Shown here piece after piece: positions 8,288 through 16,823 of a stretch of 60,930 nt of DNA. The position numbers were made by a program, and so were the translations under genes. Source of the DNA: Alphaproteobacteria bacterium (GTDB lineage Bacteria; Pseudomonadota; Alphaproteobacteria; Bin95); the NCBI GenBank assembly GCA_022822125.1, contig JAJECF010000007.1, forward strand, positions 1-60,930, read 5' to 3'. The notes beneath the pieces are model-generated. The model saw only the letters and a list, made by a program, of their open reading frames with translations, made no database searches and was not told the origin of the DNA. Each line of letters starts with the position of its first letter. Positions within the stretch are counted from its first letter, which is position 1.

Positions 8288-8551
8288 TCAGTCGTCGCGG
8301 GCTTCCACAATCACACGCTTGCGACCGCGCCGGACAAGATAGCCGCCGCGCCGGATGGTGAGTTTGCCGTCCCGAATCAAGGCCCACAATGCTTCGGCTA
8401 TGACCTCCGCATTCTGGTCCGTATCCGGTGCGTCCACTGCCTGGCCGAGCCATTTGCCAAAAGCTTCGTCAGCTATCGAGGGGCCCAATGACTTGCGAAG
8501 CGCAGTCAGCTTGCGCAGCTGGCCCTTTGTGAGGGCGGTCTCATCGATCAT
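8288..8551 (-). CDS. Small hypothetical protein
   Basis: This 87-residue, charged protein starts MIDETALTKGQLRKLTALRK and ends with a basic stretch (RRGGYLVRRGRKRVIVEARD). A GGAG box stands 8 bases before its ATG. The N-terminal part looks helical and the C-terminal part strand-rich and basic, compatible with a small nucleic-acid-binding or regulatory protein, but I recognise no family. It lies 117 bases downstream of the S9 peptidase on the same strand. Confidence 0.6.
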   Translation of the reverse strand: MIDETALTKGQLRKLTALRKSLGPSIADEAFGKWLGQAVDAPDTDQNAEVIAEALWALIRDGKLTIRRGGYLVRRGRKRVIVEARDD

Positions 8552-8668
8552 ATGGGAGTCTCCGTCTGTCAGTGCGCATCAAGCACGCATTGCGGCACTA
8601 TACCAAACAGGGTTCGAAGAAGTAACACCCTTGTATTTCGCAGTTCCGGCTAAATTGTCGCGCCGGCC

Positions 8669-10540
8669 TTATCCGTCCTCGAACAGCGCGACTTCGGGCA
8701 CGCCGGGCGCCACAAAATCGAGAATTCGAGCGAAGAAAGACAGTTCGGCTTCCAGTGCCGCCACAATGTTCTCAGCCCTGCGGAAACCGTGCCCTTCGCC
8801 TTCGAATAGCAGCAGCGCCACCGGGATTCTCCGGGCTTGGAGCGCGGCCGCCATGGCTTTCGTCTGGTCGGGCGGCACGACCTTGTCTTCCGTGCCCTGC
8901 AGAAAAATCACAGGACAGGAAATGCTCCCGGCATGGAGCAAAGGCGAGCGCGCGTCATAAACTGCCTCGGCCTCCGGTAGCGGGCCGATCAGCCGGTCCA
9001 GATAACGGCTTTCGAATTTGTGCGTATCCCGCGCAAGAGCCTTGAGGTCGCCGATGCCGTAAAGGCTGGCTCCGGCCTTGAAAACATCGCGGAATGCAAG
9101 CGCCGCCAGCGTCGTATATCCGCCGGCGCTGCCGCCCCGCACTACAAGCCGGTTTGCATCCACCTTTCCGGCATCAGCCAGCCACATTGCCGCCGCGCAG
9201 CAATCCTCCACATCGACAACCCCCCATTGACCGTACAGTTGCTCGCGAAAGGCGCGTCCATAGCCGGTGCTGCCGCCGTAATTGACATCCACAACTGCAA
9301 AGCCGCGCGTCGTCCAATACTGGATGGCGGGCGAATAACCGTTGTCGGAAGCGCCCGTTGGACCGCCATGCGACCGCACGACGAGCGGCGGGAGTTCCTC
9401 GCGGGGCGCGGCGAACCCGGGGTTCCTCGGCGCATAGAACCATGCATGGGCGGTTCTGCCGCCGCCGGTCGGAAAGGAGATCGCCTTCCCGCGGGAGACG
9501 AAGGCCGGATCGGGATCGTCCGGAGCGGAGCGTGCGAGCGTTTCGCGTCCTCCGTCTGCGCGCAGCAGGTCCAGCCGTGCGGGCCGGTCGGTATCCGCGC
9601 CCAGCACCGCCCAGCCGCCGCCGAAAGGCACCGGGCAGGCAGGGCGCGAAAACCCGGTTTCGAACGGCCCGTCGCGGAGCCGCTCGACGAAGACGCCGCC
9701 GTTCTGCTCGTAGCGGGCGACGATGTCGCCGTCGGCGAGGCAGCGATAGCTTTGGGCGCCGAGGCCCCAGAGCGGCCCCGCGAACTCCGCCGCCATCGGC
9801 TTCAATGCCCTGCCTGCCCCGCCGTCATGGACATAGAGGTTCCACCAGCCGGAGCGGTCGGAGATGTAATGCAGCCTTCCGTCCGCGGACCAGCTCGGCT
9901 GCAATACCGATTCGCCCGGTCCGCCCGCAACGGCCTCGCCGTCCAGAAGCAGTTCGGTCGCGTCCCACGGCATGTCCGGATGGTTCCAGGCGATGCAGGC
10001 AAGGCGGCCGTCGGGACCGGGCCTCGGCGCGGCATAGAAGTCCCGCCCCCGGCAGACCGGCTCGCCCTCGCCGATCCGGTCGGGATCCAGCAATACCACG
10101 CTGTTGACCGGCTCGCCCTGCCCGCGATGGTCCTCGCGCACGGCGTAAATGCCGTCCGGGGCGAAGGCGAAATCGGCGTAGCGCAGGGGCGCATCCGGCG
10201 TTATCCGCCTCGGTTCGCCGCTATCCCCGGCCAGCCAGACGGTGCCGTCCGGGAAATGCGAAAAAACGACCCGGCCGCCATCGGCGGCGTAGGCGCCGCC
10301 GCCATATTCATGCACCCGGGAGCGCACATCGAAATGCGCCGGCAGGGCTTCGCGGACCTCCCCCTTGCGATAGCGCATGAGCACGCTGCGGCCCCGCTCG
10401 CGCGGCCGGCCTTCCAGCCAGTAAAGGTCTTCGCCGTCCGCACGGACGAAGGAAAGGCCGACTCCCGCTTCGGCGATCCGCTGCGCCGACAGCGGCGAGA
10501 CCCAGCTTCCATAGGGCCTTACGACAGACGTCTCGGACAT
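8669..10540 (-). CDS. S9 family prolyl oligopeptidase-type peptidase
   Basis: The 623-residue protein has an N-terminal beta-propeller region rich in WxxDGRL-type blades and a C-terminal alpha/beta-hydrolase domain. The catalytic serine is in RGGSAGGYTT, the aspartate in LQGTEDKVVPPDQ and the histidine in GEGHGFRRAE. This is the S9 (acylaminoacyl-peptidase/DPP-like) arrangement, an exopeptidase or oligopeptidase acting on short peptides. No signal peptide is visible, so it is probably cytoplasmic. It is divergent from the TIGR02444-type gene, with 71 bases between them for both promoters. Confidence 0.92.
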   Translation of the reverse strand: MSETSVVRPYGSWVSPLSAQRIAEAGVGLSFVRADGEDLYWLEGRPRERGRSVLMRYRKGEVREALPAHFDVRSRVHEYGGGAYAADGGRVVFSHFPDGTVWLAGDSGEPRRITPDAPLRYADFAFAPDGIYAVREDHRGQGEPVNSVVLLDPDRIGEGEPVCRGRDFYAAPRPGPDGRLACIAWNHPDMPWDATELLLDGEAVAGGPGESVLQPSWSADGRLHYISDRSGWWNLYVHDGGAGRALKPMAAEFAGPLWGLGAQSYRCLADGDIVARYEQNGGVFVERLRDGPFETGFSRPACPVPFGGGWAVLGADTDRPARLDLLRADGGRETLARSAPDDPDPAFVSRGKAISFPTGGGRTAHAWFYAPRNPGFAAPREELPPLVVRSHGGPTGASDNGYSPAIQYWTTRGFAVVDVNYGGSTGYGRAFREQLYGQWGVVDVEDCCAAAMWLADAGKVDANRLVVRGGSAGGYTTLAALAFRDVFKAGASLYGIGDLKALARDTHKFESRYLDRLIGPLPEAEAVYDARSPLLHAGSISCPVIFLQGTEDKVVPPDQTKAMAAALQARRIPVALLLFEGEGHGFRRAENIVAALEAELSFFARILDFVAPGVPEVALFEDG

Positions 10541-10611
10541 CGCGGTTGCTCCTTCCCGGGCTGGCGGTGCGCCATTGTCAACCGGCGCTGGCCCGGCTTC
10601 AATCGACGGCC

Positions 10612-11082
10612 ATGGAAAAGGAAGGTTCCGGGACCGGCGTCGCGCTCTGGGATTTCGCCGTCCGGCTCTATGGGGAGCCCGGCGTCGGCGAAGCCTGCCT
10701 CGTCCTTCAGGACAGGTTCGGCGTCGATGTGCCGTTGCTGCTCTGGGCGGCCTGGCTCGGGGACGGAGCGGATGCGGCGACGCTCCGGGCCGGAGACAGG
10801 GCGGTCGGCCCCTGGCGGGCGCGGGCCGTCCGGCCTCTGCGGTCGCTGCGCCGTCATCTGCGCCATACGGTCGCCGGATTGGACGGCGAGGCGCAGGAAC
10901 GGTGGCGCGGATCGGTCAAACGCCTCGAAATCGACGCGGAACGGCTGGCCCTTGGCATACTCGCCGGCATCGGCCGGCGGGGCGGGCGCGCGGACCTCGG
11001 CGCCTTTGCCGCCGAGTTCGGCGTGGAACGCAACGCCCCCGAACTGAAGCTGGTCGAGGCGGCGGCGCGCCGCCTTGCGTGA
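10612..11082 (+). CDS. TIGR02444 family protein (DUF2390)
   Basis: The 156-residue protein begins with an acidic/glycine stretch and then LWDFAVRLYGEPGVGEACL, followed by QDRFGVDVPLLLWAAWL. That is the signature of the TIGR02444/DUF2390 family, small helical proteins of unknown role in proteobacteria. The rest is arginine-rich helices (RARAVRPLRSLRRHLR). I take the ATG at 10612, since the LWDFA motif normally lies near the N-terminus; the longer frame reaches back into the divergent promoter region. It converges with the enoyl-CoA hydratase gene, only 16 bases away. Confidence 0.8.
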   Translation: MEKEGSGTGVALWDFAVRLYGEPGVGEACLVLQDRFGVDVPLLLWAAWLGDGADAATLRAGDRAVGPWRARAVRPLRSLRRHLRHTVAGLDGEAQERWRGSVKRLEIDAERLALGILAGIGRRGGRADLGAFAAEFGVERNAPELKLVEAAARRLA

Positions 11083-11098
11083 GCCGCGCGCTTCCGGG

Positions 11099-11884
11099 TC
11101 AGGTCTCCCAGACAGGCGGACGCTTTTCGAGGAACGAGGCTGCGCCCTCCCGGCCTTCCTCGCTGGCCCAGCTTTCCGCGAAGGCGTAGAGGCCGTCAAT
11201 GCCAAGCGCATCGGGGCCGCTGCGGTCGTAGAGATCGAGCGCGCGCTTGACCGCTGCGGCCGCGCCGGGGGCCGCGCCGAGGCAGCCGGCGACGGTCGCC
11301 TCCACTGTCTCGTCCAATTTCTCGTCGGGCACGGCGAGATCGACAAGGCCGATGCGCCGGGCTTCGGCGGCGTCGAAGGTCTCTCCGGTGAACAGGTAGC
11401 GCTTGTAAGCCGCCGTGCCGATGCGGGTCAGCAGCGCCTTGAGCGCGCCGGTCGGCGCCACGCCGCGCCGAAGCTCGGTGAACGCGAACCGGGCGCCTGC
11501 TCCGGCAATGGCGACGTCGCTCGCTGCGATAAGGGTGGTGCCGCCGCCGAACGCGCCGCCCTGAACCCGCGCCACGACCGGACAGGGCAGGCGCGCGATG
11601 CGGTGGCTCAGCATCGAGCCGCGCAGAGCCGCCTGAAGCCGCTCCTCGGCGGTCGCCGCGCCCATATGCCGGAACATGTTGACATCGCCGCCCGCCGTGA
11701 AGTGCCGGCCTTCCGCAGCGAGCAGAAGCAGGCGCAAACGCGTTCGCCCGTGCAGTTCGTCGAGCGCCTGGTGGATCTCCTGCATGGTTTCCGCCGTGAG
11801 CGCATTCAGGCGGTCCGGCCGCGCAAATGTAAGCGTCACGACGCCCCTGGCGTCCTCCTCCAGGCGTATCGTCTTCCATTCCAT
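11099..11884 (-). CDS. Enoyl-CoA hydratase/isomerase family protein
   Basis: The 261-residue protein has the crotonase fold: FARPDRLNALTAETMQ near the start, the oxyanion-hole segment LAAEGRHFTAGGDVNMF, and VQGGAFGGGTTLIAASDVAI in the middle. The two usual catalytic glutamates are not clearly present; a leucine/threonine context stands where the second is expected. It may therefore be an isomerase-type or non-hydratase crotonase. The start MEWKTIRLEE is the family-like position; upstream in-frame ATGs lack a ribosome site. It would act on acyl-CoA thioesters in the cytoplasm. Confidence 0.85.
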   Translation of the reverse strand: MEWKTIRLEEDARGVVTLTFARPDRLNALTAETMQEIHQALDELHGRTRLRLLLLAAEGRHFTAGGDVNMFRHMGAATAEERLQAALRGSMLSHRIARLPCPVVARVQGGAFGGGTTLIAASDVAIAGAGARFAFTELRRGVAPTGALKALLTRIGTAAYKRYLFTGETFDAAEARRIGLVDLAVPDEKLDETVEATVAGCLGAAPGAAAAVKRALDLYDRSGPDALGIDGLYAFAESWASEEGREGAASFLEKRPPVWET

Positions 11885-12008
11885 CGCCGCCGCTTTCGCA
11901 AAGCCCTCAGCCTGCGACTGTCGCACATTGCGGTATATGGTGGCACGCAGGGAAATTGGCTATGGTGCCGCCTCAGGCTATTGTGGACCGACAGGCGGGG
12001 ACGCTTCT

Positions 12009-12344
12009 ATGGACATCGGAGAGAGCAAGGAAGGCGCGGTTTTCGTGCTGGAGCCCAAGGGCCGCCTCGACAGCGCGAACGCGCGCAGCTTCGAAGAACG
12101 GGTGCTGGCGGCGTTGGAGAAGGGCGAAAACGCCCTGCTCATAGACTTCGGCAAGCTGGACTACATCAGCTCCGCCGGCCTGCGCGTGCTTTTGATGGGC
12201 GCCAAGCGGCTCCAGCAGTCGGGCGGCGCGATTGCGCTCTGCGCCCTCAGCTCGAGCATCCATGAGGTCTTCGAGATCAGCGGTTTCCTCACCATCTTCA
12301 ACGTGCATGGCGACAGGGCCGCGGCTCTGGCCGCTATGGGCTGA
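12009..12344 (+). CDS. STAS-domain anti-sigma factor antagonist
   Basis: This 111-residue protein is a stand-alone STAS domain: an N-terminal strand VFVLEPKGRLDSANA, then LLIDFGKLDYISSAGLRVLL, in which the serine pair after the isoleucine is the phosphorylation site used by SpoIIAA/RsbV-type antagonists. The length is normal. In known systems such proteins bind an anti-sigma kinase and are switched off by serine phosphorylation. No kinase or phosphatase is adjacent. It precedes the GPP34 gene by five bases, so the two are probably translated from one message. Confidence 0.88.
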   Translation: MDIGESKEGAVFVLEPKGRLDSANARSFEERVLAALEKGENALLIDFGKLDYISSAGLRVLLMGAKRLQQSGGAIALCALSSSIHEVFEISGFLTIFNVHGDRAAALAAMG

Positions 12345-12349
12345 GCGCG

Positions 12350-13000
12350 ATGCTCCGCTTTGCCGAAGAAATCATGCTGCTCCTGCTCGACGACCAGGAC
12401 GGCAGCTTCCTGCCCATCCCCGAATGGTCCATGCAATGCGCTCTGGGGGGCGCAGTATTGATGGACCTGGCGCTGGCGGACCGGATCGATACCGATCTCG
12501 AATCGCTTATCCTTGTGGACAAGACGCCGACGGATGACCCGCTGCTCGATCCGACCCTGGAGCGGATCGCGGCGTCCGGGGATGTTCAGGGCGCGCGCTA
12601 CTGGGTGGAAAATACAGCTGCTTACGCCGATGACATCCGCGAGGCGGCGCTTGCCCGGCTTGTGCAGAACGGCATTCTGAACCGCGAGGAGGACCGGTTC
12701 CTCTGGGTCTTCCGTTCGCGGCGCTACCCGACCGTTGACGGCGCAGCGGAGCGGGAAGTCAAGCTCCGGATCATGGGTGTGCTGCTGTCGGACGAGATTC
12801 CGGACCCGCGGGACATCGTCATCATATGCCTTTGCGACGCCTGCGGCATTTTCAACGACCTGCTGTCGGCCCGCGAATTGGAGCGCGCCCGCGCCCGCAT
12901 CGACCAGGTCCGCAAATTGGACCTTATCGGCCAGGCGGTGGCGAAGTCGGTATGGGAGATCCAGGCCTCGCTCGCCATGGCGGCGCATCCGGTCTATTAG
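12350..13000 (+). CDS. GPP34 (GOLPH3-like) family phosphoprotein
   Basis: The 216-residue protein has the all-helical GPP34 pattern: MLRFAEEIMLLLLDDQDGSF at the N-terminus, ALGGAVLMDLALADRID, a central VLVDKT-like strand (LILVDKTPTDDPLLD), and the C-terminal IICLCDACGIFNDLLS. Eukaryotic GOLPH3 binds phosphatidylinositol 4-phosphate and Golgi glycosyltransferases; the role of bacterial members is unknown. Here it follows a STAS protein by 5 bases and precedes a family 25 glycosyltransferase by 126 bases, all on one strand. That suggests, by inference only, a link between signalling, membrane and glycosylation. Confidence 0.85.
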   Translation: MLRFAEEIMLLLLDDQDGSFLPIPEWSMQCALGGAVLMDLALADRIDTDLESLILVDKTPTDDPLLDPTLERIAASGDVQGARYWVENTAAYADDIREAALARLVQNGILNREEDRFLWVFRSRRYPTVDGAAEREVKLRIMGVLLSDEIPDPRDIVIICLCDACGIFNDLLSARELERARARIDQVRKLDLIGQAVAKSVWEIQASLAMAAHPVY

Positions 13001-13126
13001 TCGCGCCGACCGGACGGACGTCGCTCCCGCGCGTCATCCGCACTTCGAGATCAAGAGTCGCGACCGTACTGCTGCAACTAACGGCAAGTCCCGGCCGTTT
13101 GCCAGCCCAAGTCGCGGGGACGGATC

Positions 13127-13924
13127 ATGAAGATCGTCGTCATCAATCTTGACCGCGCCGTGGAGCGTCGTCGTCGGGTGTCTGCGGCGCTCGACGACCT
13201 CGGCCTTGCATTCGAACTGTTCCGGGCGGTGGATGGCCGGCGCCTCACGTCCGAGCAGGAAACGCTTATCGACTATGATGCGCTCAACCGCCAGGGCTGG
13301 CCCATGCGGGCAGGCGCGCTCGGCAATTGGATCAGCCATCGCACGATACTTGCCGATATGGTCGATAACGGGCCGGAGACGATGGCAATTCTGGAGGACG
13401 ATATCGAGCTGTCCCCGGAACTGCCCGTTGTTCTCGATGCCCTGGAGCGCGTATCGGGGTCTTTCGGCATTGTCTTCCTGAATCGGGGCCGTGCAGTCCG
13501 GCGCTTCATTCCGAGTCTGAGGCTCGATACCGGACACAGGCTGGGCTGGCTTCGCTGGTCGCATTTCGGCACCCAAGGTTATGTGATTACCCGTCCGGCG
13601 GCCCGGCGATTTCTGGAGACGTTTCCGCGTGTGCGAATGAATATCGACCGGTCGCTTGCCGCCTATTGGCGCACGGGCCTCGACACCTATTGCATACGGC
13701 CCCCGGTCCTCCGCCATCTGCTGGCCGATGATGGCAATGACTCCATGATTCAGGCGACCCGGGCCGTCGGCCCCACTGACCCGCTGTTCCGGCTGCGGCG
13801 GCGGTGGTTTTTCCTTCGCGAGGGCGCGGCGAAGCGCGCGGCGCTCACCCGCCTGGCGGTGAAGGCGCTCGGGCCGTCGCGCGGCCTGGGTGCGCTGCTG
13901 GGGCCGCGAAAAACCGATATGTGA
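13127..13924 (+). CDS. Glycosyltransferase family 25 protein (LOS/LPS type)
   Basis: The 265-residue protein starts MKIVVINLDRAVERRRRV, the nucleotide-sugar-binding opening of family 25 transferases. It contains the acidic motif AILEDDIELSPEL near residue 90 and a later GTQGYVITRPAARRFLE segment typical of the family. Family members add galactose or glucose to lipooligosaccharide cores or to other acceptors. There is no signal or transmembrane segment, consistent with action at the inner face of the membrane. GGGGACGGATC precedes the ATG. It is the third gene of the STAS / GPP34 / GT25 group. Confidence 0.87.
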   Translation: MKIVVINLDRAVERRRRVSAALDDLGLAFELFRAVDGRRLTSEQETLIDYDALNRQGWPMRAGALGNWISHRTILADMVDNGPETMAILEDDIELSPELPVVLDALERVSGSFGIVFLNRGRAVRRFIPSLRLDTGHRLGWLRWSHFGTQGYVITRPAARRFLETFPRVRMNIDRSLAAYWRTGLDTYCIRPPVLRHLLADDGNDSMIQATRAVGPTDPLFRLRRRWFFLREGAAKRAALTRLAVKALGPSRGLGALLGPRKTDM

Positions 13925-13996
13925 CGCCCGGCGGCCGTCCGTAAGCTTGTGGAAACGGTGTTACGATAGGCCGACCGCCTTGCAGGGAGTCCGGCG

Positions 13997-15640
13997 ATGA
14001 CGCGCAATCTCGACCCGATTACCGTCTCCGTGGTCAGCCACCGGCTGACGGCCATTGTCGAGGAAATGGGCGAGGCGATGCTGCGCACCGCCTATTCGCA
14101 GATCCTCAACTCCTCGCGGGACTTCTCCGCCGCGATCTGCGACCGGGATTGCCGTCTGGTCGCGCAGGCCGAGCATATTCCGGTCCATGTGGGCGCCATG
14201 CCCTGGGCGGCGAAGGCGGTCTCCGCCCGCTTCGGCGAGGATGTGCATGAGGGCGACCTGTTCGTCGTCAACGACCCCTATGCCGGCGGCGGCAGCCACC
14301 TGCCGGACGTAACCGTGTTCGCCCCCGTGTTTATCGGCGGGCGGCTCGCCTTCTGGACCATCAACCGCGCGCATCACAGCGATATCGGCGGCGCGACCCA
14401 CGGCGCCTATAACCCGTCCGCGACCGAGATTTTCCACGAAGGGCTGCGCATCCCGCCGCTCCGGCTCTGGGAGCGCGGCCGCCCGCGCGAGGACCTCCTG
14501 GAGATGCTGGCGCTCAATGTGCGCCACCCGCGCGACTTCAAGGGAGACCTGGCGGCGCAAATCGGCTCCGTGCGGCTGGGAGAGGCGCGGCTGCAGGCGC
14601 TGGTCGACAGCTTCGACGCGCAAACCGTGCTGGCTGCGTGCGAGGCGGTGCTGGACGGCGCCGAGCGCCGGGCGCGGGCCGAGGTGGCGACCTGGAAGGA
14701 AGGCGTGTTCCACGGCGAGGCGTTCCTCGATGACGACGGGCACGGCCGGCATGACATCGCCATCCGCGCCACCGCTACGGTCCGCAACGGCGAAGTCACG
14801 GTGGATCTGAGCGCCTCCGACCCTCAGAGCACGGCCTTCGTCAATTCCAGCCACGCCAACACGGTCTCCGCGGTCACGCAGTCCTTCGCCTATCTGATCG
14901 ACCCGGAGATTCCCAAGAACGAGGGCGCGTTCCGCCCGCTCACTGTCGAACTGAAGGAGGGCACGATCGTCTGGGCCGAGGACGGCCTGCCGGTCACCAT
15001 GTGCACCTCGCATTGCGGCAACGAGATCATCGAGGCCGTCATAACGGCGCTCGCGCAGTCCTGCCCGGCGCGCACCATGGCCGGCTGGGGCCGGCGGCTG
15101 CGCATCGCCATAAAGGGCCGGGACCCGCGCAACGGACGCGGCTTTATCTGGCACATGTTCTACGCCCGACCCGGCGGCGGCGGCTCGCCCGGCGGGGATG
15201 GCTGGCATTCGGTCGGCGAATGGCACTCGGCCGGCGGGCTGAAATTCGGCAGCGTCGAAGTGGCGGAGGTCCGTTTCCCACTGCATATCGCGCGCCATGA
15301 GTTCCGCCCAGGCTCGGGCGGGGCCGGCGAGTATCGGGGCGGCTGCGGGGCGGAGCTGGAGTTGCGCGTCGAAACGGAAGAGCCGGCCGTCGCCAACACG
15401 GCAGGCGACGGCGTGCGCTACGGTGCGCGCGGCATTCTGGGCGGCGGGGACGGCCTGCCGCACCGCTATATCCACCACGGCTCCGGCGGCGGGCGCGTGC
15501 TCCCCAGCAAGCAGGTCGGCATCGCCGTCGAGCCCGGCGACGTGTTCGAGGTGCTTTCGGGCGGCGGCGGCGGCTGGGGCGACCCGGCGCGCCGCTCCGG
15601 CGCCGCGGCGGAAGCCGACCGGCTGGACGGGGTGGCGTAA
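13997..15640 (+). CDS. Hydantoinase B / oxoprolinase family protein
   Basis: The 547-residue protein shows the HyuB-family landmarks: LDPITVSVVSHRLTAIVEEM at the start, VVNDPYAGGGSHLPDV, NRAHHSDIGGATHGA with its metal-ligand histidines, and a glycine-rich C-terminus. Members form the B subunit of 5-oxoprolinase, N-methylhydantoinase or acetone carboxylase-like ATP-dependent enzymes, normally with a HyuA subunit. No HyuA gene is next to it, which is unusual; it may partner with one elsewhere or act alone. A GGGAG box precedes the ATG. The unknown gene and the selenoprotein follow on the same strand. Confidence 0.9.
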   Translation: MTRNLDPITVSVVSHRLTAIVEEMGEAMLRTAYSQILNSSRDFSAAICDRDCRLVAQAEHIPVHVGAMPWAAKAVSARFGEDVHEGDLFVVNDPYAGGGSHLPDVTVFAPVFIGGRLAFWTINRAHHSDIGGATHGAYNPSATEIFHEGLRIPPLRLWERGRPREDLLEMLALNVRHPRDFKGDLAAQIGSVRLGEARLQALVDSFDAQTVLAACEAVLDGAERRARAEVATWKEGVFHGEAFLDDDGHGRHDIAIRATATVRNGEVTVDLSASDPQSTAFVNSSHANTVSAVTQSFAYLIDPEIPKNEGAFRPLTVELKEGTIVWAEDGLPVTMCTSHCGNEIIEAVITALAQSCPARTMAGWGRRLRIAIKGRDPRNGRGFIWHMFYARPGGGGSPGGDGWHSVGEWHSAGGLKFGSVEVAEVRFPLHIARHEFRPGSGGAGEYRGGCGAELELRVETEEPAVANTAGDGVRYGARGILGGGDGLPHRYIHHGSGGGRVLPSKQVGIAVEPGDVFEVLSGGGGGWGDPARRSGAAAEADRLDGVA

Positions 15641-15744
15641 CCGGGTCCGTTCCGCTTGCGCGCGCCGGCCTGCCGGGCCACCATAAGGCGTCGTCAGGCA
15701 ATGGTCGCCGGGTCGTTTGCCCGGCTCAGGTTACGGAGTCGTCC

Positions 15745-16794
15745 ATGCAGCTTTCATCCGCGTGCTACGAGGTCGCCGACATGATGGCGGCGCAGGAATT
15801 CTATCACAGCCGGGGCTGGACCGACGGCCTGCCGGTGGTGCCGCCGACAGACGAGGCCGTGGAGGACTGCCTGGAGTGGGCGGGTCTCGTTCCCGACCAT
15901 CTGGTGGGCGTCGAGCCGGTCCGCGCCCGCGCCGTCACGGCGGAGAAGCTCGCGATCAACGCGGTGATGGCGGGCTGCCTGCCGATGCACTTTCCGGTGG
16001 TCGTGACGGCCTTCACGGCGATGCTCCAGGAGCCTTTCCTGCTGCATGGCGCGACCGCCAGCACGGGCGGCTGCGCGGTGCTGGTTGTCGTCAACGGGCC
16101 GATTGCGGCCGAGATCGGCATGGACGCGACCTTCAATGCGCTCGCCTCCAGCGACCGCGCCTCGACGGCCATCGGCCGGTCGTTGCGCCTGTCGCTCATC
16201 AACATGATGGATGTGCGCCCGGGCGCGATCGACCGCTCGGTGCTCGGCCATCCGGGCAAGATCAGCTATTGCCTGGCGGAAGACGAAGCCGGCTCGCAAT
16301 GGCTGCCGCTCGCGGAAGAGCGCGGCATGCCGGTCGGCGCCTCCTGCGTCACCGTCATGGCGGCAGGCGCGCCGCGCCAGATTATGAACGAGTGGACGAC
16401 CGCGCCGGAGGAAATCCTCGACACCTTCGCCTCCGAAATGCGTGCCAATATGCGCCATTACTCGATCTGGCCGGGTAATTACGCCATCGTCGTGCCGCCG
16501 CAATTACGGGCCCATTTCCATGCCGCCGGCTGGTCGAAGGCCGATATCCGCGCCTATCTCTTCGAGAAGGCGCGCATCCTGCGTTCGGAATGGGCGGATT
16601 GCGGCAAGGGCGCCGTGGTGCGGGACCGCGGCGCCTCGGAATACGCCGCGCTCTCGGCTCCGGACGACCTGCTGGTCATCGCCGCGGGCGGCCCGGCCGG
16701 CGGCTTCGGCGCGGTCATCCCGCCCTGGCTCGGGCCCAAGAGCCGGGCGGTCACGGTCGCTATCGGCGCCTGCGTCGATTGCGAAATTCCATGA
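15745..16794 (+). CDS. Unknown protein, probable partner of the UGSC selenoprotein
   Basis: The 349-residue protein is not one I can assign to a characterised enzyme. It begins near YHSRGWTDGLPVVPPTDEAV, then AVTAEKLAINAVMAGCLPMH, and has an FLLHGATASTGGCAVLVVVN segment. It ends with a CxxC-type pair (CVDCEIP, about residues 343-346). I recall the GW-TDGLPVVPPT and INAVMAGC segments from proteins encoded beside, or fused to, UGSC proteins, but cannot verify that here. The next gene starts 29 bases later on the same strand, which strongly suggests co-expression. Conserved cysteines and the C-terminal CxxC would allow a thiol-redox partnership with the selenoprotein. GGAG stands 7 bases before the ATG. 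Confidence 0.7.
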   Translation: MQLSSACYEVADMMAAQEFYHSRGWTDGLPVVPPTDEAVEDCLEWAGLVPDHLVGVEPVRARAVTAEKLAINAVMAGCLPMHFPVVVTAFTAMLQEPFLLHGATASTGGCAVLVVVNGPIAAEIGMDATFNALASSDRASTAIGRSLRLSLINMMDVRPGAIDRSVLGHPGKISYCLAEDEAGSQWLPLAEERGMPVGASCVTVMAAGAPRQIMNEWTTAPEEILDTFASEMRANMRHYSIWPGNYAIVVPPQLRAHFHAAGWSKADIRAYLFEKARILRSEWADCGKGAVVRDRGASEYAALSAPDDLLVIAAGGPAGGFGAVIPPWLGPKSRAVTVAIGACVDCEIP

Positions 16795-16823
16795 GGCGAA
16801 AGAGTCGGGAAACGAGGTGAGGC

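Noticed and set aside
8560..8665. Possible tRNA (GGTTCGAA-like T-loop near 8609)
   Set aside because: No matching acceptor, D or anticodon arms can be folded around it.
13961..15478. Minus-strand 505-codon frame under the HyuB gene
   Set aside because: The HyuB family match on the plus strand is clear; this frame has no recognisable domain.
16792..16794. TGA ending the 349-residue protein as a second selenocysteine codon
   Set aside because: The following frame (GERVGKRGEAC) has no conserved motif or hairpin and runs into the ribosome site of the next gene; a normal stop is the better reading.
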